This document shows, one piece after another, positions 10,949 through 22,129 of a DNA stretch of 64,000 nt. The stretch is from Beaufortia kweichowensis. Lineage: Eukaryota; Chordata; Actinopteri; Cypriniformes; Gastromyzontidae. Numbering within the stretch: the stretch's first letter is position 1; every line of letters begins with the position of its first letter. Below the pieces are notes generated by a model. The model was not told the origin of the DNA, ran no database searches, and saw only the letters and a program-made list of their open reading frames with translations. The DNA lies in contig CM032802.1 of assembly GCA_019155185.1 (NCBI GenBank), positions 6,176,501 through 6,240,500 of the forward strand, in the 5' to 3' direction. The position numbers were made by a program, and so were the translations under genes.

Positions 10949-13900
10949 ATGCTTATCTATCTTTACGCAACCATAATTTATCATTGCCTTCAAACAAAGG
11001 CTGAAGACATTTTTTGCCAAATGATGGGAGACCCTAAATACCCACTGCTGTTCAAGGATGGAGACCTGATTATTGGAACGCTTTTGTCAATTCACAGTAA
11101 AGAAACATTACCTTCATTTGAGTTCAAACTAAAACCTCAGCTTCTGTCATGCTCCAGGTTTGTTACATCTGGTAATATTTGAGTTAAAATATATAAAACA
11201 TAAATACATGCATACAATATACTGTAGATATATTCATCTTTAAAACTGCTTCTGAAATGTTGTGACAGTGTGAATCTTAGAGATTTTCGACTGGCTCAGA
11301 CCATGATCTTTGCAATTGAGGAGATTAACAGAAGTGAAACTTTGCTTCCAAATGTTTCTATTGGCTACAAAATTTATGATACATGTGGTTCCAAACTGTC
11401 TTCAATGAGTGCAACTATGGCATTGATGAATGGGCGAGCGTTTACAGCAAAGGACAGATGTAATGGACAGTCTCCTATACATGCTATCTTAGGAGATACA
11501 GAGTCTTCCTCCACAATAGTACTTTCCAGAACCACAGGACCTTTTAAAATCCCAGTGGTAAGGAGGCAGTAAAATAAACCGTTTTACATAATTCACAATT
11601 ACCAGAATGATGTGTTTTACTGATTTGTTGTGCTTTTTTTTCAGATAAGCCCTTCAGCTACATGTGAGTGTCTCAGTAATAGGAAAGATTTTCCCTCTTT
11701 CTTCAGGACTATTGCTAGTGATTATCATCAGAGTCGAGCACTCGCATACATAGTAAAACACTTTGGCTGGTCTTGGGTTGGAGCTGTAAACAGTGATAAT
11801 GATTATGGAAACAATGGAATGGCCATATTTCTGAAAACAGCTCAGGAGGAGGGGATTTGTGTAGAGTACTCTGTGAAATTCTTCCGAACAGAACCTGAAA
11901 AACTTCAAAAAGCTGTAGACATAATAAAACAAGGGACAGCAAAAGTGATTGTTGCATTTCTTTCCCATGTTGAAATGGGAAATTTACTTGAGCAGTTAAG
12001 TATCCAGAACATTACAGGCCTTCAAATGATTGGTGTAGAAGGATGGATAACTTCGAAGAGTTTGCTCACTCCTAAGAGCTATTATATTCTTGGAGGGTCA
12101 CTGGGGTTTGCAGTAAAAACTATCAATATTGAAGGGTTTGCAGATTATGTTAAGGAAGCATTCTGGGACACATCGTTTCCTTGTCCAGAGAAAGATGGAA
12201 ATTTATCTCAAGTTGGAGTAAATTGCAGCAGATATCAGGATCTACTTGTGTTAAAACAATATTTTGATGATGTTTCTGAACAAACATATTCAGGCAATAT
12301 CTATAAAGCAGTGTATGCTTTGGCTTATGCACTACACAGTCTGCTCAAGTGCAAAGAACAAGAAGGTTGTGAGAAAGATCTGACAATACAACCACAACAG
12401 GTACAACTATGACAGAAACAAAGTAAAACCACTAGGTTAACCCCTTTTCTCTCTGACAATGCATTAAAATTTCGATCTTTTCACTAGGTAGTTGAGGCTC
12501 TAAAAAAGGTCAATTTCACAGTAAAGTTTGGAGATCGTGTGTGGTTTGACAGCACTGGTGCTGCAGTAGCCCAGTATGAAGTTGTGAACTGGCAGCAGGA
12601 TTCAGATGAATTAATCCAGTTTAAACCAGTGGGTTATTATGATGCCTCACTGCCCCCTGACCAGCGCTTTGTGCTCGACACTAAAAACATAATCTGGACT
12701 GGAGGAAAACTGGAGGTAAAAAGAACTAACCTAATTTGTTGGAGTGGGGTTGAGAGTGGAGGTTAACTGTGAATCATGACTCCTGCCGTTGGAAATGTGG
12801 ATCAAACAGATTGAATGATGTTTCAAATCAACTATGCAAATTGTTCAAATTATGGCCTTGTTTCCAAGAAATATTTGCGATAACATCAGTATACAATACA
12901 GCTTACTGTGTGTTATGCTTTAGTGTCTCAATAATTTTAACAAATGGATCTATTTATCTATAATTTCTTTTTTTCATGTAGAAGCCAAGGTCTGTGTGTA
13001 GTGAGAGTTGTGCTCCAGGCACTAGGAAGGCTGTACAGAAAGGAAGACCTGTCTGCTGTTATGACTGTATTCCATGTGCAGAAGGAGAAATCAGTAATGA
13101 GACAGGTAAACTTCAGACCATCACAAAGTTTAAAAAATTAGTTAGTTCCTGTTTCTGTCTTCTCCTCCTACTGTTTCAGTGTGCAGTTTCTTATCAGAGG
13201 AGTTCATAAATAACATAATTTTATTTTTGACTCTAACTATAGTGATCACAACTTTCTTTCCAGATTCAAATAACTGCATGCAGTGTCCAGGGGAATACTG
13301 GTCTAATGCTGAGAAAAATAAATGTGTGTTAAAGGCTGTAGAGTTTCTGTCATTTACAGAAGTTATGGGTATAGTGCTAGTCTTTTTCTCTCTGTTTGGA
13401 GTAGGAATAACTGTACTGATCACAGTGCTGTTTTACAGTAAGAAGGACACCCCCATAGTAAAAGCCAACAACTCAGAGCTGAGCTTCCTGCTGCTCTTCT
13501 CACTGACTCTGTGTTTTCTCTGTTCACTTACTTTCATTGGTCGTCCCTCCGTGTGGTCCTGTATGTTACGTCACACAGCATTTGGGATCACTTTTGTCCT
13601 CTGTATCTCTTGTGTTCTGGGGAAAACAATAGTTGTGTTAATGGCATTTAAGGCCACACTTCCAGGAAGTAATGTCATGAAATGGTTTGGGCCTTTACAA
13701 CAGAGACTCAGTGTTCTTGCCTTTACACTTATTCAGGTTGTTATCTGTGTGCTTTGGTTAACAATATCTCCTCCTTTTCCCTATAAAAATATGAACTATT
13801 ATAAGGAGAAAATCATTCTTGAATGTAGTTTAGGTTCAGCTGTTGGTTTCTGGGCTGTTCTGGGTTATATTGGTCTACTGGCTCTCTTGTGTTTCATTCT

Positions 13901-14174
13901 GGCTTTTCTGGCTCGAAAGCTGCCTGATAACTTCAATGAAGCTAAATTCATCACATTCAGTATGCTCATATTCTGTGCTGTGTGGATCACATTTATACCA
14001 GCTTATGTCAGTTCTCCTGGAAAATTTACTGTAGCTGTGGAGATATTTGCTATTTTAGCCTCAAGTTTTGGTTTATTATTCTGTATATTTGCACCTAAAT
14101 GTTACATCATCCTGTTTAAACCTGAACAAAATACAAAACAACATTTGATGGGGAAAACACAAAGGAAGTCCTAA
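10949..14174 (+). CDS. OlfC-1, V2R-like olfactory class C GPCR (intact)
   Basis: Six exons: 10949-11157, 11269-11557, 11645-12400, 12488-12715, 12982-13105 and 13264-14174, predicted 838 residues. By family knowledge such receptors sit in the plasma membrane of microvillous olfactory neurons and detect mainly amino acids. Order: signal peptide (1-17, LIYLYATIIYHCL), bilobed ligand-binding domain (to about 494), nine-cysteine domain (about 495-560) and seven TM helices (about 565-820), with FNEAKFITFSML before TM6 and a short tail ending RKS. The pocket keeps Glu in GVEGW. NVS, NIT, NCS and NFT sequons are present. The start is the first ATG after the TATA box and sits at the same place as in the paralogues. 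AATAAA is at 14180, six bases after the stop. Confidence 0.93.
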
Positions 14175-14656
14175 TAAGAAATAAAATGATTTCGTTATAT
14201 CACCATGGCAGTTTGTTTTTATTCTACATGTTTTATGCTGCATTAAGGCATGTTGTACTCCTAGAGATAAAAAAAAACATTATTGATTTTTTTTATCTAT
14301 CTACATTATAAAAGAAAGTGTAATAAAATTAAACTACCGTGTTTAATGACATTTTGGTGGCAAATCTAAAGTAGGAATGTGTGTATGAAATATGATTCCT
14401 TTATTTGAAAATCAATCAAGCCTTTTGTTAATTGTGAACATGCATCAGAACGTTGCCCATTATGATGCCATTTGCTGGAAAGAAAGTTAATTGTTTTTAT
14501 TTAACACCTTTTGGCTGCATATTTGTTAAGTGGTGCATTTCAGAAAATTGCTTTGCACTGGTGATTTGCCACTTTATGGCTTTTTTTGAAGACCAGAAAT
14601 ACAGATCTTAACTTCCTGGTTCTCTTTACGTAGTTGACTTTTTTGGCCTTTGTTTG

Positions 14657-14922
14657 TGAAGGGGTCAATCTAAAATGACAATCTGAAGCAGTAACACAAA
14701 ACCTGGGGACTTTGACATGTTGTAACCTGAAAACCAGATGCAATGCTGATGCAATGTATTCGTGTGGGAGTCGAGTTAATAAGCATCATCACAAACATGA
14801 ACAACAAATGAGAAACCTATTAATTAAAGCATAGCCGTAAGCTATAGAATGATATTGTAAACATCTGAAGGCAAGAAATTGTTGTTAACAGCTAATGTGA
14901 TGAACAAACACATGATGCAACT
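14657..14922. repeat. recurrent upstream module, copy 3
   Basis: Has GAAGGGGTCAATCT, ACCTGAAAACCAG, CTATTAATTAAAGCATAGCC, ACATCTGAAGG and AAACACATGATGCAACT. Copies 2 and 3 also align upstream from about 14550. The distance to the OlfC-2 start is about 1.43 kb, but this includes a microsatellite of about 385 bp and a Tc1 remnant of about 325 bp; without them it is about 0.72 kb, as for copy 2. Confidence 0.65.
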
Positions 14923-15055
14923 AATCAGTGTTTCTACAGATAGTAAACTAGATCAGGTGGGATTTTTTTTTAATTGTATGTTTTTGTTTCTGAGATGTAA
15001 GTGCAGACTTGGTACTGTGTCTTATTCAGGCCTCGCATGTAAAAATGTTTCAGCT

Positions 15056-15127
15056 TTAATAATAATAATAATAATAATAGTAATAGTAATAGTAATAGTA
15101 ATAGTAATAATAATAATAATAATAATA

Positions 15128-15163
<36 letters not shown>

Positions 15164-15226
15164 GTAATAATAATTATTATTATAGTAATAATAATAATAA
15201 TTATAGTAATAATAATAGTAATAGTA

Positions 15227-15262
<36 letters not shown>

Positions 15263-15327
15263 GTAATAATAATAATAGTAATAATAATAATAGTAATAAT
15301 AATAATAGTAATAATAATAATAATAAC

Positions 15328-15367
<40 letters not shown>

Positions 15368-15440
15368 GTAATAATAATAATAATAACAGTAATAATAATA
15401 ACAGTAACAATAATAATAACAATAACAATAATAATAATGA
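15056..15440. repeat. long imperfect (AAT)n microsatellite with AGT variants
   Basis: About 385 bp of near-pure AAT units with interspersed AGT, ATT and AAC triplets. It makes long artificial open frames of poly-Ile or poly-Leu/Tyr on both strands; these are not genes. It was inserted between module copy 3 and OlfC-2. Confidence 0.95.
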
Positions 15441-15599
15441 CCGTCAGAGAACAACATTGCTATGAATGAGTGTACAATCTTTTAAAAGGTGATAAGGGTG
15501 GTAAAGGTGGTTCTCTGTGTTCTGACACTCTGGGCAGCTTATGGGCAACATTACATTTTAAAATCTGAGCAATAATAGATCTTCTGTTTGATCATAGCC

Positions 15600-15925
15600 T
15601 TCACTCCCCACATGCATGAATAAGCCGTAGGTGCACATGACCCACATGCTGGTTTACCTGTTGTCCTTCCTTGCACCACGTTTGAGGGGTATAAACCACC
15701 GCTTCTGGAGATGTTCTTGGCCAGTTGTCTAACCAATACTATCTGGCCCATGTTAAATTCACTCAGATCTTGTTGCTGGCCCATTGCCTATTGTTGCTGC
15801 TTCCAACACATGAATTTGAAGACTGTTCACTACCTAAAATATCCTACTTCAGTCATCATGTAATCACAGTGCAATTTATGTCACTAGTCAGTGGCTTTAA
15901 TGTTGTGGCTGATCAGTGCATTCCT
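15600..15925 (-). mobile_element. Tc1/mariner-like transposon remnant
   Basis: The minus-strand frame at 15784-15551 begins MGQQQDLSEFNMGQIVLVRQ, which matches the start of a fish Tc1-like transposase (a helix-turn-helix DNA-binding region). It then loses similarity after about 35 residues. The upstream part contains GATCAGCCACAACATTAAAG near 15895-15915, typical of the terminal region of this Tc1 family. The catalytic DDE domain is absent, so the copy is dead. Boundaries are approximate. Confidence 0.65.
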
Positions 15926-16238
15926 GGACTGTGTAGTAAATCATATGCTCAGGCCATGATAGCTTTGGCCGTGTCAGTTTTAGACCCCTAAACAACTAGA
16001 AAAAGGAATAAAGATTTGAACAGCTTAGGAAAAAGGCCAGACCACAAATATAGATAGTTCTTATGAAATATAAGCTGAGGTTTGCTTTTGTCATGTTAAG
16101 CAGTGCATTTAACAAAAGATATAGTAAAGCGTCAACAGCCCATATATTGGTATTTTAGGATTATTTAAGGAAATTAGTCTGTAAAATTGGTTTTAATTGT
16201 ATCATAGTCCTACTTGACCTGGCTCATGATCTGTCCAA

Positions 16239-16294
16239 TGAGGTCATTGGCTACATCCTGAATCATTCATCCATATTAATTGTGTCTATATAAC
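16239..16294 (+). promoter_or_regulatory. OlfC-2 core promoter
   Basis: TGAGGTCATTGGCTAC at 16239-16254, CATTCATCCATATTAATT, then TCTATATAAC at 16285-16294, about 70 bp before the ATG. The TATA element is a variant (TATATAA). Confidence 0.75.
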
Positions 16295-16356
16295 AAATGC
16301 AAATACTGTATCAGTTCAATTGCGTTTGCAAACCACAGTTGAGCTGAATCTTTGAG

Positions 16357-19300
16357 ATGTTTATCTTTTGGTACACGCTGCTGATTTTCCATCGTCCTTA
16401 TGCGAAGGGGGAAAATCCACTTTGCAGACTGATGGGAGATCCTAAATACCCGCTGCTGTCCAAGTATGGAGATGTAACTATTGGAGGACTTTTTGCAATC
16501 CATAGTAAAGAAACATTACCTTCATTTGAGTTTAGACAGAAACCTCAGCTTCTGTCATGCTCCAGGTCTGTTACATTGTAATACAGATAATGTATTTAAT
16601 GCGAACAGATTTTTAAGATTATGATATCTTGATTTACATGTTTTATTTTATGATATGTTTTGGTATGACCTTGTATGACATGAAAAATAAAATAGAAACA
16701 ATAACTTAATACTGAATTATTATGTACTCGACTGCATTTTTGTTTTGACAGTGTGAATCTAAGAGATTTTCGACTGGCTCAAATAATGACATTTGCCATG
16801 GAGGAGATCAACAAAAATGAAAGTTTGCTTCCAAATGTTTCTATTGGCTATAGAATATATGATACATGTGCTTCAAGACTGTCTTCTATGAGTGCAATTA
16901 TGTCATTGATGAATGGTCAGGAAATTGCTGTGGGGACAAATGCAATGGACAGTCTCCTATACATGCTATCATAGGAGAAACAGAGTCTTCAGCTACAGTG
17001 ATTCTGTCCAGAACTACAGGACCTTTTAAAATCCCAGTGGTAAGAGATGCTAAAAGTTTGACAGAGTTACGAGACTGATGACTGTATTACTATTTGCAGT
17101 GCTTTCTTTTTCAGATAAGTCATTCAGCTACATGTGAGTGTCTCAGTAATAGGAAAGATTATCCCTCTTTCTTCAGGACTATTTCTAGTGATTATCATCA
17201 GGGCAGAGCACTTGCACTCCTGGTCAAAAAATTTGGCTGGTCTTGGGTTGGAGCTGTAAACAGTGATAATGATTATGGAAACAATGGAATGGCCATATTT
17301 CTAAATACAGCTCAGGAAGAGGGGATTTGTGTAGAGTACTCTGTGAAATTCTACCGTACAGAGCCTGAAAAACTTCAAAAAGCTGTAGACATAATAAAAC
17401 AAGCCACAGCAAAAGTGATTGTTGCATTTATTTCAGTTTTTGAGATGGCATTACTTATTGAGCAGTTCAGTATCCATAACATTACAGGCCTCCAAATGAT
17501 TGGTGTAGAGGCATGGACAACATCAAAGAGTTTGATCACTCCAAATAGTTTTCGTGTGATGGTAGGGTCACTGGGGTTTGCAGTGAGAAAAATTGCTGTT
17601 GAAGGGTTTTCAGATTATGTTACAAAATCATTCTGGGAAACAGCTTTTCCATGCTCACAGTCTACAGCTGAACTAAACTGTAGCAGATATCAAGATCTAC
17701 TTCTGTTAAAAAATTACAGTGAAGATGTGCCTGAACAAAGATTTTCAAGTAATGTCTATAAAGCAGTGTATGCTGTGGCTTATGCACTACACAGTCTGCT
17801 CAAGTGCAAAGAACAAGAAGGTTGTGAGAAAGATCTGACAATACAACCACAACAGGTAAAACTATGACAGAAACTAAGTAAAACCACTAGGTTAACCCCT
17901 TTTCTCTCTGACAATGCATTAAAATTTCTTTATCTTTTCACTAGGTAGTTGAGGCTCTAAAAAAGGTCAATTTCACAGTAAAGTTTGGAGATCGTGTGTG
18001 GTTTGACAGCACTGGGGGTGCTGTGCCCCAGTATGAAGTTGTGAACTGGCAGCAGGATTCAGATGGATCATTGCTGTTTAGGCCGGTGGGTTATTATGAT
18101 GCCTCACTGCCCCCTGACCAGCGATTTGTGCTCGACACTAAAAACATAATCTGGACTGGAGGAAAACTGGAGGTAAAAAGCACTTACCTGTTTATCCAAA
18201 GTTTAAACTAGGTATTTGTCACAACTGAAATAAGTAAATACTTGCATCTCTCTTGACACAATACTTTTATAGCACATTTATTTTAATTCTTTAGTCTTTA
18301 AGTAACTGTATCAACAGTATGTATGTTTCTGTATGTGTTTCCATGCAGAAGCCAAAGTCTGTGTGTAGTGAGAGTTGTGCTCCAGGCACTAGGAAGGCTG
18401 TACAGAAAGGAAGACCTGTCTGCTGTTATGACTGTATTCCATGTGCAGAAGGAGAAATCAGTAATGAGACAGGTAAACTTCAGACCATCACAAAGTTTCA
18501 AAGAAAATTGGCTAGTTGCTGTTTCTGTCTTCTCCTCCTTCTGTTTAAGATGCAGTTTCTTTTCAAAGGAGTTCATAAATAACATAATTTTATTTTTGTA
18601 TCTAATTATAGTGATCACAACTTTCTTTCCAGATTCAAATAACTGCATGCAGTGTCCAGGGGAATACTGGTCTAATGCTGAGAAAAATAAATGTGTGTTA
18701 AAGGCTGTAGAGTTTCTGTCATTTACAGAAGTTATGAGTATAGTGCTAGTCTTTTTCTCTCTGTTTGGAGTAGGAATAACTGTACTGATCACAGTGCTGT
18801 TTTACAGTAAGAAGGACACCCCCATAGTAAAAGCCAACAACTCAGAGCTGAGCTTCCTGCTGCTCTTCTCATTGACTCTGTGTTTTCTCTGTTCACTTAC
18901 TTTCATTGGTCGTCCCTCCGTGTGGTCCTGTATGTTACGTCACACAGCATTTGGGATCACTTTTGTCCTCTGTATCTCCTGTGTTCTGGGGAAAACAATA
19001 GTTGTGTTAATGGCATTTAAGGCCACACTTCCAGGAAGTAATGTCATGAAATGGTTTGGGCCTTTACAACAGAGACTCAGTGTTCTTGCCTTTACACTTA
19101 TACAGGTTCTTATCTGTGTGCTTTGGTTAACAATATCTCCTCCTTTCCCCTTCAATAATATGCAATACTACAAAGAAAAAGTCATTCTTGAATGTAGTTT
19201 AGGTTCAGCTGTTGGTTTCTGGGCTGTTCTGGGTTATATTGGTCTACTGGCTCTCTTGTGCTTCATTCTGGCTTTTCTGGCCCGAAAGCTGCCTGATAAC

Positions 19301-19531
19301 TTCAATGAAGCTAAATTCATCACATTCAGTATGCTCATATTCTGTGCTGTGTGGATCACATTTATTCCAGCTTATGTCAGTTCTCCTGGAAAATTTACTG
19401 TAGCTGTGGAAATATTTGCTATTTTAGCCTCAAGTTTTGGTTTACTGTTCTGTATATTTGCACCAAAATGCTACATCATCCAGTTTAAACCTGAACAAAA
19501 TACAAAACAATATTTGATGGGGAAAAAATAA
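16357..19531 (+). pseudogene. OlfC-2, V2R-like receptor with one frameshift in exon 2
   Basis: Exons: 16357-16565, 16752-17039, 17115-17855, 17945-18172, 18349-18472 and 18633-19531. Exon 2 is 288 instead of 289 nt. One base is missing in the G run at 16932-16935 (GTGGGGACAAATG), and the frame then ends at 16974. All splice sites and the other exons are sound; about 829 residues would result without the lesion. Exon 3 is 15 nt shorter than in its neighbours: five residues are missing before the TAELNCSRYQD segment in lobe 2. The pocket has Glu (GVEAW). Extracellular loop 2 is unusual (FNNMQYYKEKV). The stop codon at 19529 overlaps the AATAAA signal. It could be a working gene with a homopolymer sequencing error. 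Confidence 0.82.
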
Positions 19532-19539
19532 AAAGTCGT

Positions 19540-20499
19540 ACTGAAAAATATTTTATTTTTATTTTTGTTGTATCGTTTATTATTTATTGTTCACAGAATA
19601 TAAAAAAATAATATATGTATGTGCGTAAAGCACATTGGAAGCAACGCCATACTAAATGATCAAACACATAGCGTACAGTAATAAGCAAAACACTTATGCA
19701 CATAATTTTCTTTTCTTTCTTAGAATATTTGTTAAATCTGTTATATCAATATATAATTTCCAAACATTTTTTGCCATTAACTGTAATAATTAGTTGTGAT
19801 CTTCAACAGACAGCATGACCCACACAGATATCTGATGAACTGATATCTGATTCATATTTCCAGTACAAATTAAAAAAACTGATTACTTAATTATCATTAA
19901 CCTGGTTTAATTTTACCTTTAGTAACCAGAAACGATGCTTTTCAAAAGGTCATACAATTTATTATCTGCCATTTATTGGTTTTATTAGGACAAGTAAAGA
20001 GTGCTGCTGCATGTCTGTCCCATGCCTTTGTGTGTCATTGTGTCAAATTGTGTTAATTAAAAAACAGTAATGGTGACTACTTTGTTTTGCATTTTATGTA
20101 CAGTAGTACAGTCTGCATTGTTGTCCAAAGAGTAACCAGCGTGGAATAGTTTCTTTAGCTTGGTGATGGCCTTATGTGGCACAGACAAAGATTTCCTCTT
20201 TGCCTTTAGTGTTAAAAAGTTAATTTAGCATAATTTATTAAATGGAAATCAACAGTTATGTTGTTAAACCAAACTGTAGCAGGTGTTATTATTAGAAATT
20301 ATTAATTGTTAAAAATAATTTTGGGAGTAAAAATGCTAGGGCAGGATGTTTGGTTACGTCTACTGTGTGCTTTTTAGTAATTTAGGAATTTGAAGTTATT
20401 TACCCATTTAAATTAGTACTAATACTGTATTTTTTGTATTACATTATAACATTTGTCTTTTCTCTGATTATTTACTCCTTGATCTTATTTGTGATCAGT
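19540..20499. other. intergenic after OlfC-2, no gene seen
   Basis: AT-rich sequence without receptor exons or a recognised transposon. Confidence 0.5.
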
Positions 20500-20764
20500 G
20501 GGAGAGGGCCAAGCTAAAGTGACTGAAGCAAAAACACTGAGAACCTGTCGCGACCTGTAAAACAGGATGATGTAAAGGCTCCAGTGGCTTATTTTTGCCC
20601 TCAAGCTAATTTGACAGGTGTCTCCACAAACGTAAAAAAAACAAGATTATAAGACCCTTTAATTAAAACATAGCTGGAAGGTACATTACATTATCTGAAG
20701 GGACTAAACTATTCTTAACAACAACAATAACAAAAAAGACAATGAACAAACACATGATGCAACT
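20500..20764. repeat. recurrent upstream module, copy 4
   Basis: Recognisable by GAGAGGGCCAAGCTAAAGTG, GACCTGTAAAACAGGATGATG, GGCTCCAGTGGCTTAT, TTTAATTAAAACATAGCTGG, TATCTGAAGGGACT and AAACACATGATGCAACT. It is 1.37 kb before OlfC-3, with repeat insertions in between. Confidence 0.6.
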
Positions 20765-20865
20765 GTTACAATACATTAGGTGTGACTATTTAATTATTTA
20801 ATTTTGGTCTTCCCAAAATTATAATTGTAAAAATTTCAGGCCTTAATGAGCCAAAAGTATATACA

Positions 20866-20940
20866 GTATTGTGCAAAAGATGTAAATTAACACTAGCATT
20901 TAGTATGCCAAAGATTTTTGCACAGTGCAAGATAAAGAAT
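20866..20940. repeat. short inverted-repeat element
   Basis: ACAGTATTGTGCAAAAG near 20870 is mirrored by TTTTTGCACAGTGC near 20918-20933, the ends of a common fish nonautonomous DNA element. Boundaries are approximate. Confidence 0.4.
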
Positions 20941-21462
20941 ACCACACAAGAATATATTTTACAAAAAAAAAAAGTAATCTGCTAAAAATAAAAATGGTCA
21001 CAACAACTAAATAACTATAGACTTCATCCCATACATATATAATTTTTAATCTCAAACACTGATGTTAAAAAAAATCAAGTCAAGCTGTCATAGACTACAT
21101 AGACATAGACTATAGCGCAGACATTAAAAGAGATCATTGTCTTCTTCTCAGTTTATGGTGACTGTGATCTTGGCAGTGTTAGGTCCCAAAAAACCCCAAA
21201 CCTAAATGTATATCTAAAAGTTTGTAAGTTTGTAATCACATTGTAAGAGTTTTTGTTTGTTCCACAAATGTATCCCACACTATTGTACATCCTTGGTAAT
21301 CATTCACTAAAGAAAAATAGGAACGCATCACATGCACCTAGTGTAAATTTAATTTAGATTTACTAATCCACAAACAAGCACAAAGTGAGCAACAATGCAA
21401 TAAAAATATAAAAATGAAAATATACACAAATGGTTAAAATTTGTACCTTTTTGTCACTAGGG

Positions 21463-21616
21463 CAGTATCCTTTAAAAAAGGTTCTAATATGTACCATTAG
21501 GTACAGATATGTATTTATTTGGTACCAATATGTACCTTTGTGAAACTTATAGGTACCTTTGAGTTACTAATATGTCCTTTTTAGGTGCAAATGTGTACTT
21601 TTTTGAAAGGGTACTG
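21463..21616. mobile_element. MITE-like element with TATGTACC repeats
   Basis: The left end CAGTATCCTTTAAAAAAGG is the imperfect inverse of the right end TTTTTTGAAAGGGTACTG. The interior contains several spaced TATGTACC / GGTACC motifs. There is no coding capacity and the family is not named. Confidence 0.5.
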
Positions 21617-21710
21617 ACATCATGCTTTTTAATCGGGATGTGTTTGTGTTCACACGGAAGGTACTCTGGCAAATTTTATGGCAATGTTCTGGCATTACTG
21701 TGTGAATGGG

Positions 21711-21812
21711 GTTTATGATGCCTCACTGCCCCCTGACTAGCGCTTTGTGCTCGACACTAAGAACATAATCTTGACTGATCTGACCTATAATGATCACAAC
21801 TTTCTTTACAAA
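21711..21812 (+). pseudogene. relic of an OlfC exon 4 joined to the intron 5 / exon 6 boundary
   Basis: 21711-21775 encodes part of exon 4 (YDASLPPD, in-frame TAG, RFVLDTKNII) and is followed almost at once by CTATAATGATCACAACTTTC, the conserved end of intron 5 in the array genes. Exon 5 and intron 4 are missing between them. This is a rearranged scrap of a lost receptor gene lying just before the OlfC-3 promoter. Confidence 0.75.
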
Positions 21813-22016
21813 ATCACACTCGAATTAGATTTTTCTCAGACTCTGCCAGACTCTCTAATTTTAACTTTACCCATGTACTTTATACAGTAAACCAAAATGT
21901 ACTTTTTAAAATACTAAAACCTGTGAGAGTTCCTGGATGTGGTACTCTTACACAAGAAAGCATCCAGTTATTATTGCCTACTAACCACATGTTGACCTGG
22001 CTCATGTCCTGCCCTA

Positions 22017-22069
22017 TGATGTCACTGTCTACATTCTTAATCATTCATCCATGTTAATTGTCTATAAAG
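22017..22069 (+). promoter_or_regulatory. OlfC-3 core promoter
   Basis: Degenerate block ATGATGTCACTGTCTAC, then CATTCATCCATGTTAATT and TCTATAAAG ending at about 22069. The CCAAT-type part (ATTGGC) is altered to ACTGTC, the weakest match among the intact genes. Confidence 0.6.
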
Positions 22070-22129
22070 GTCCAAAAACCGTATCAGGTCAACTGCATTT
22101 GGCTGATGCAGTCGAGCTTAATGTCTGTG

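Noticed and set aside
13142..13423. Recurring minus-strand open frames (MISTVIPTPNREKKTS...) in every gene
   Set aside because: They are antisense shadows of the conserved exon 6 start and recur only because that exon is conserved.
15056..15457. Long open frames of poly-Ile, poly-Leu or poly-Tyr on both strands
   Set aside because: Pure by-product of the AAT microsatellite; there is no promoter, start context or domain.
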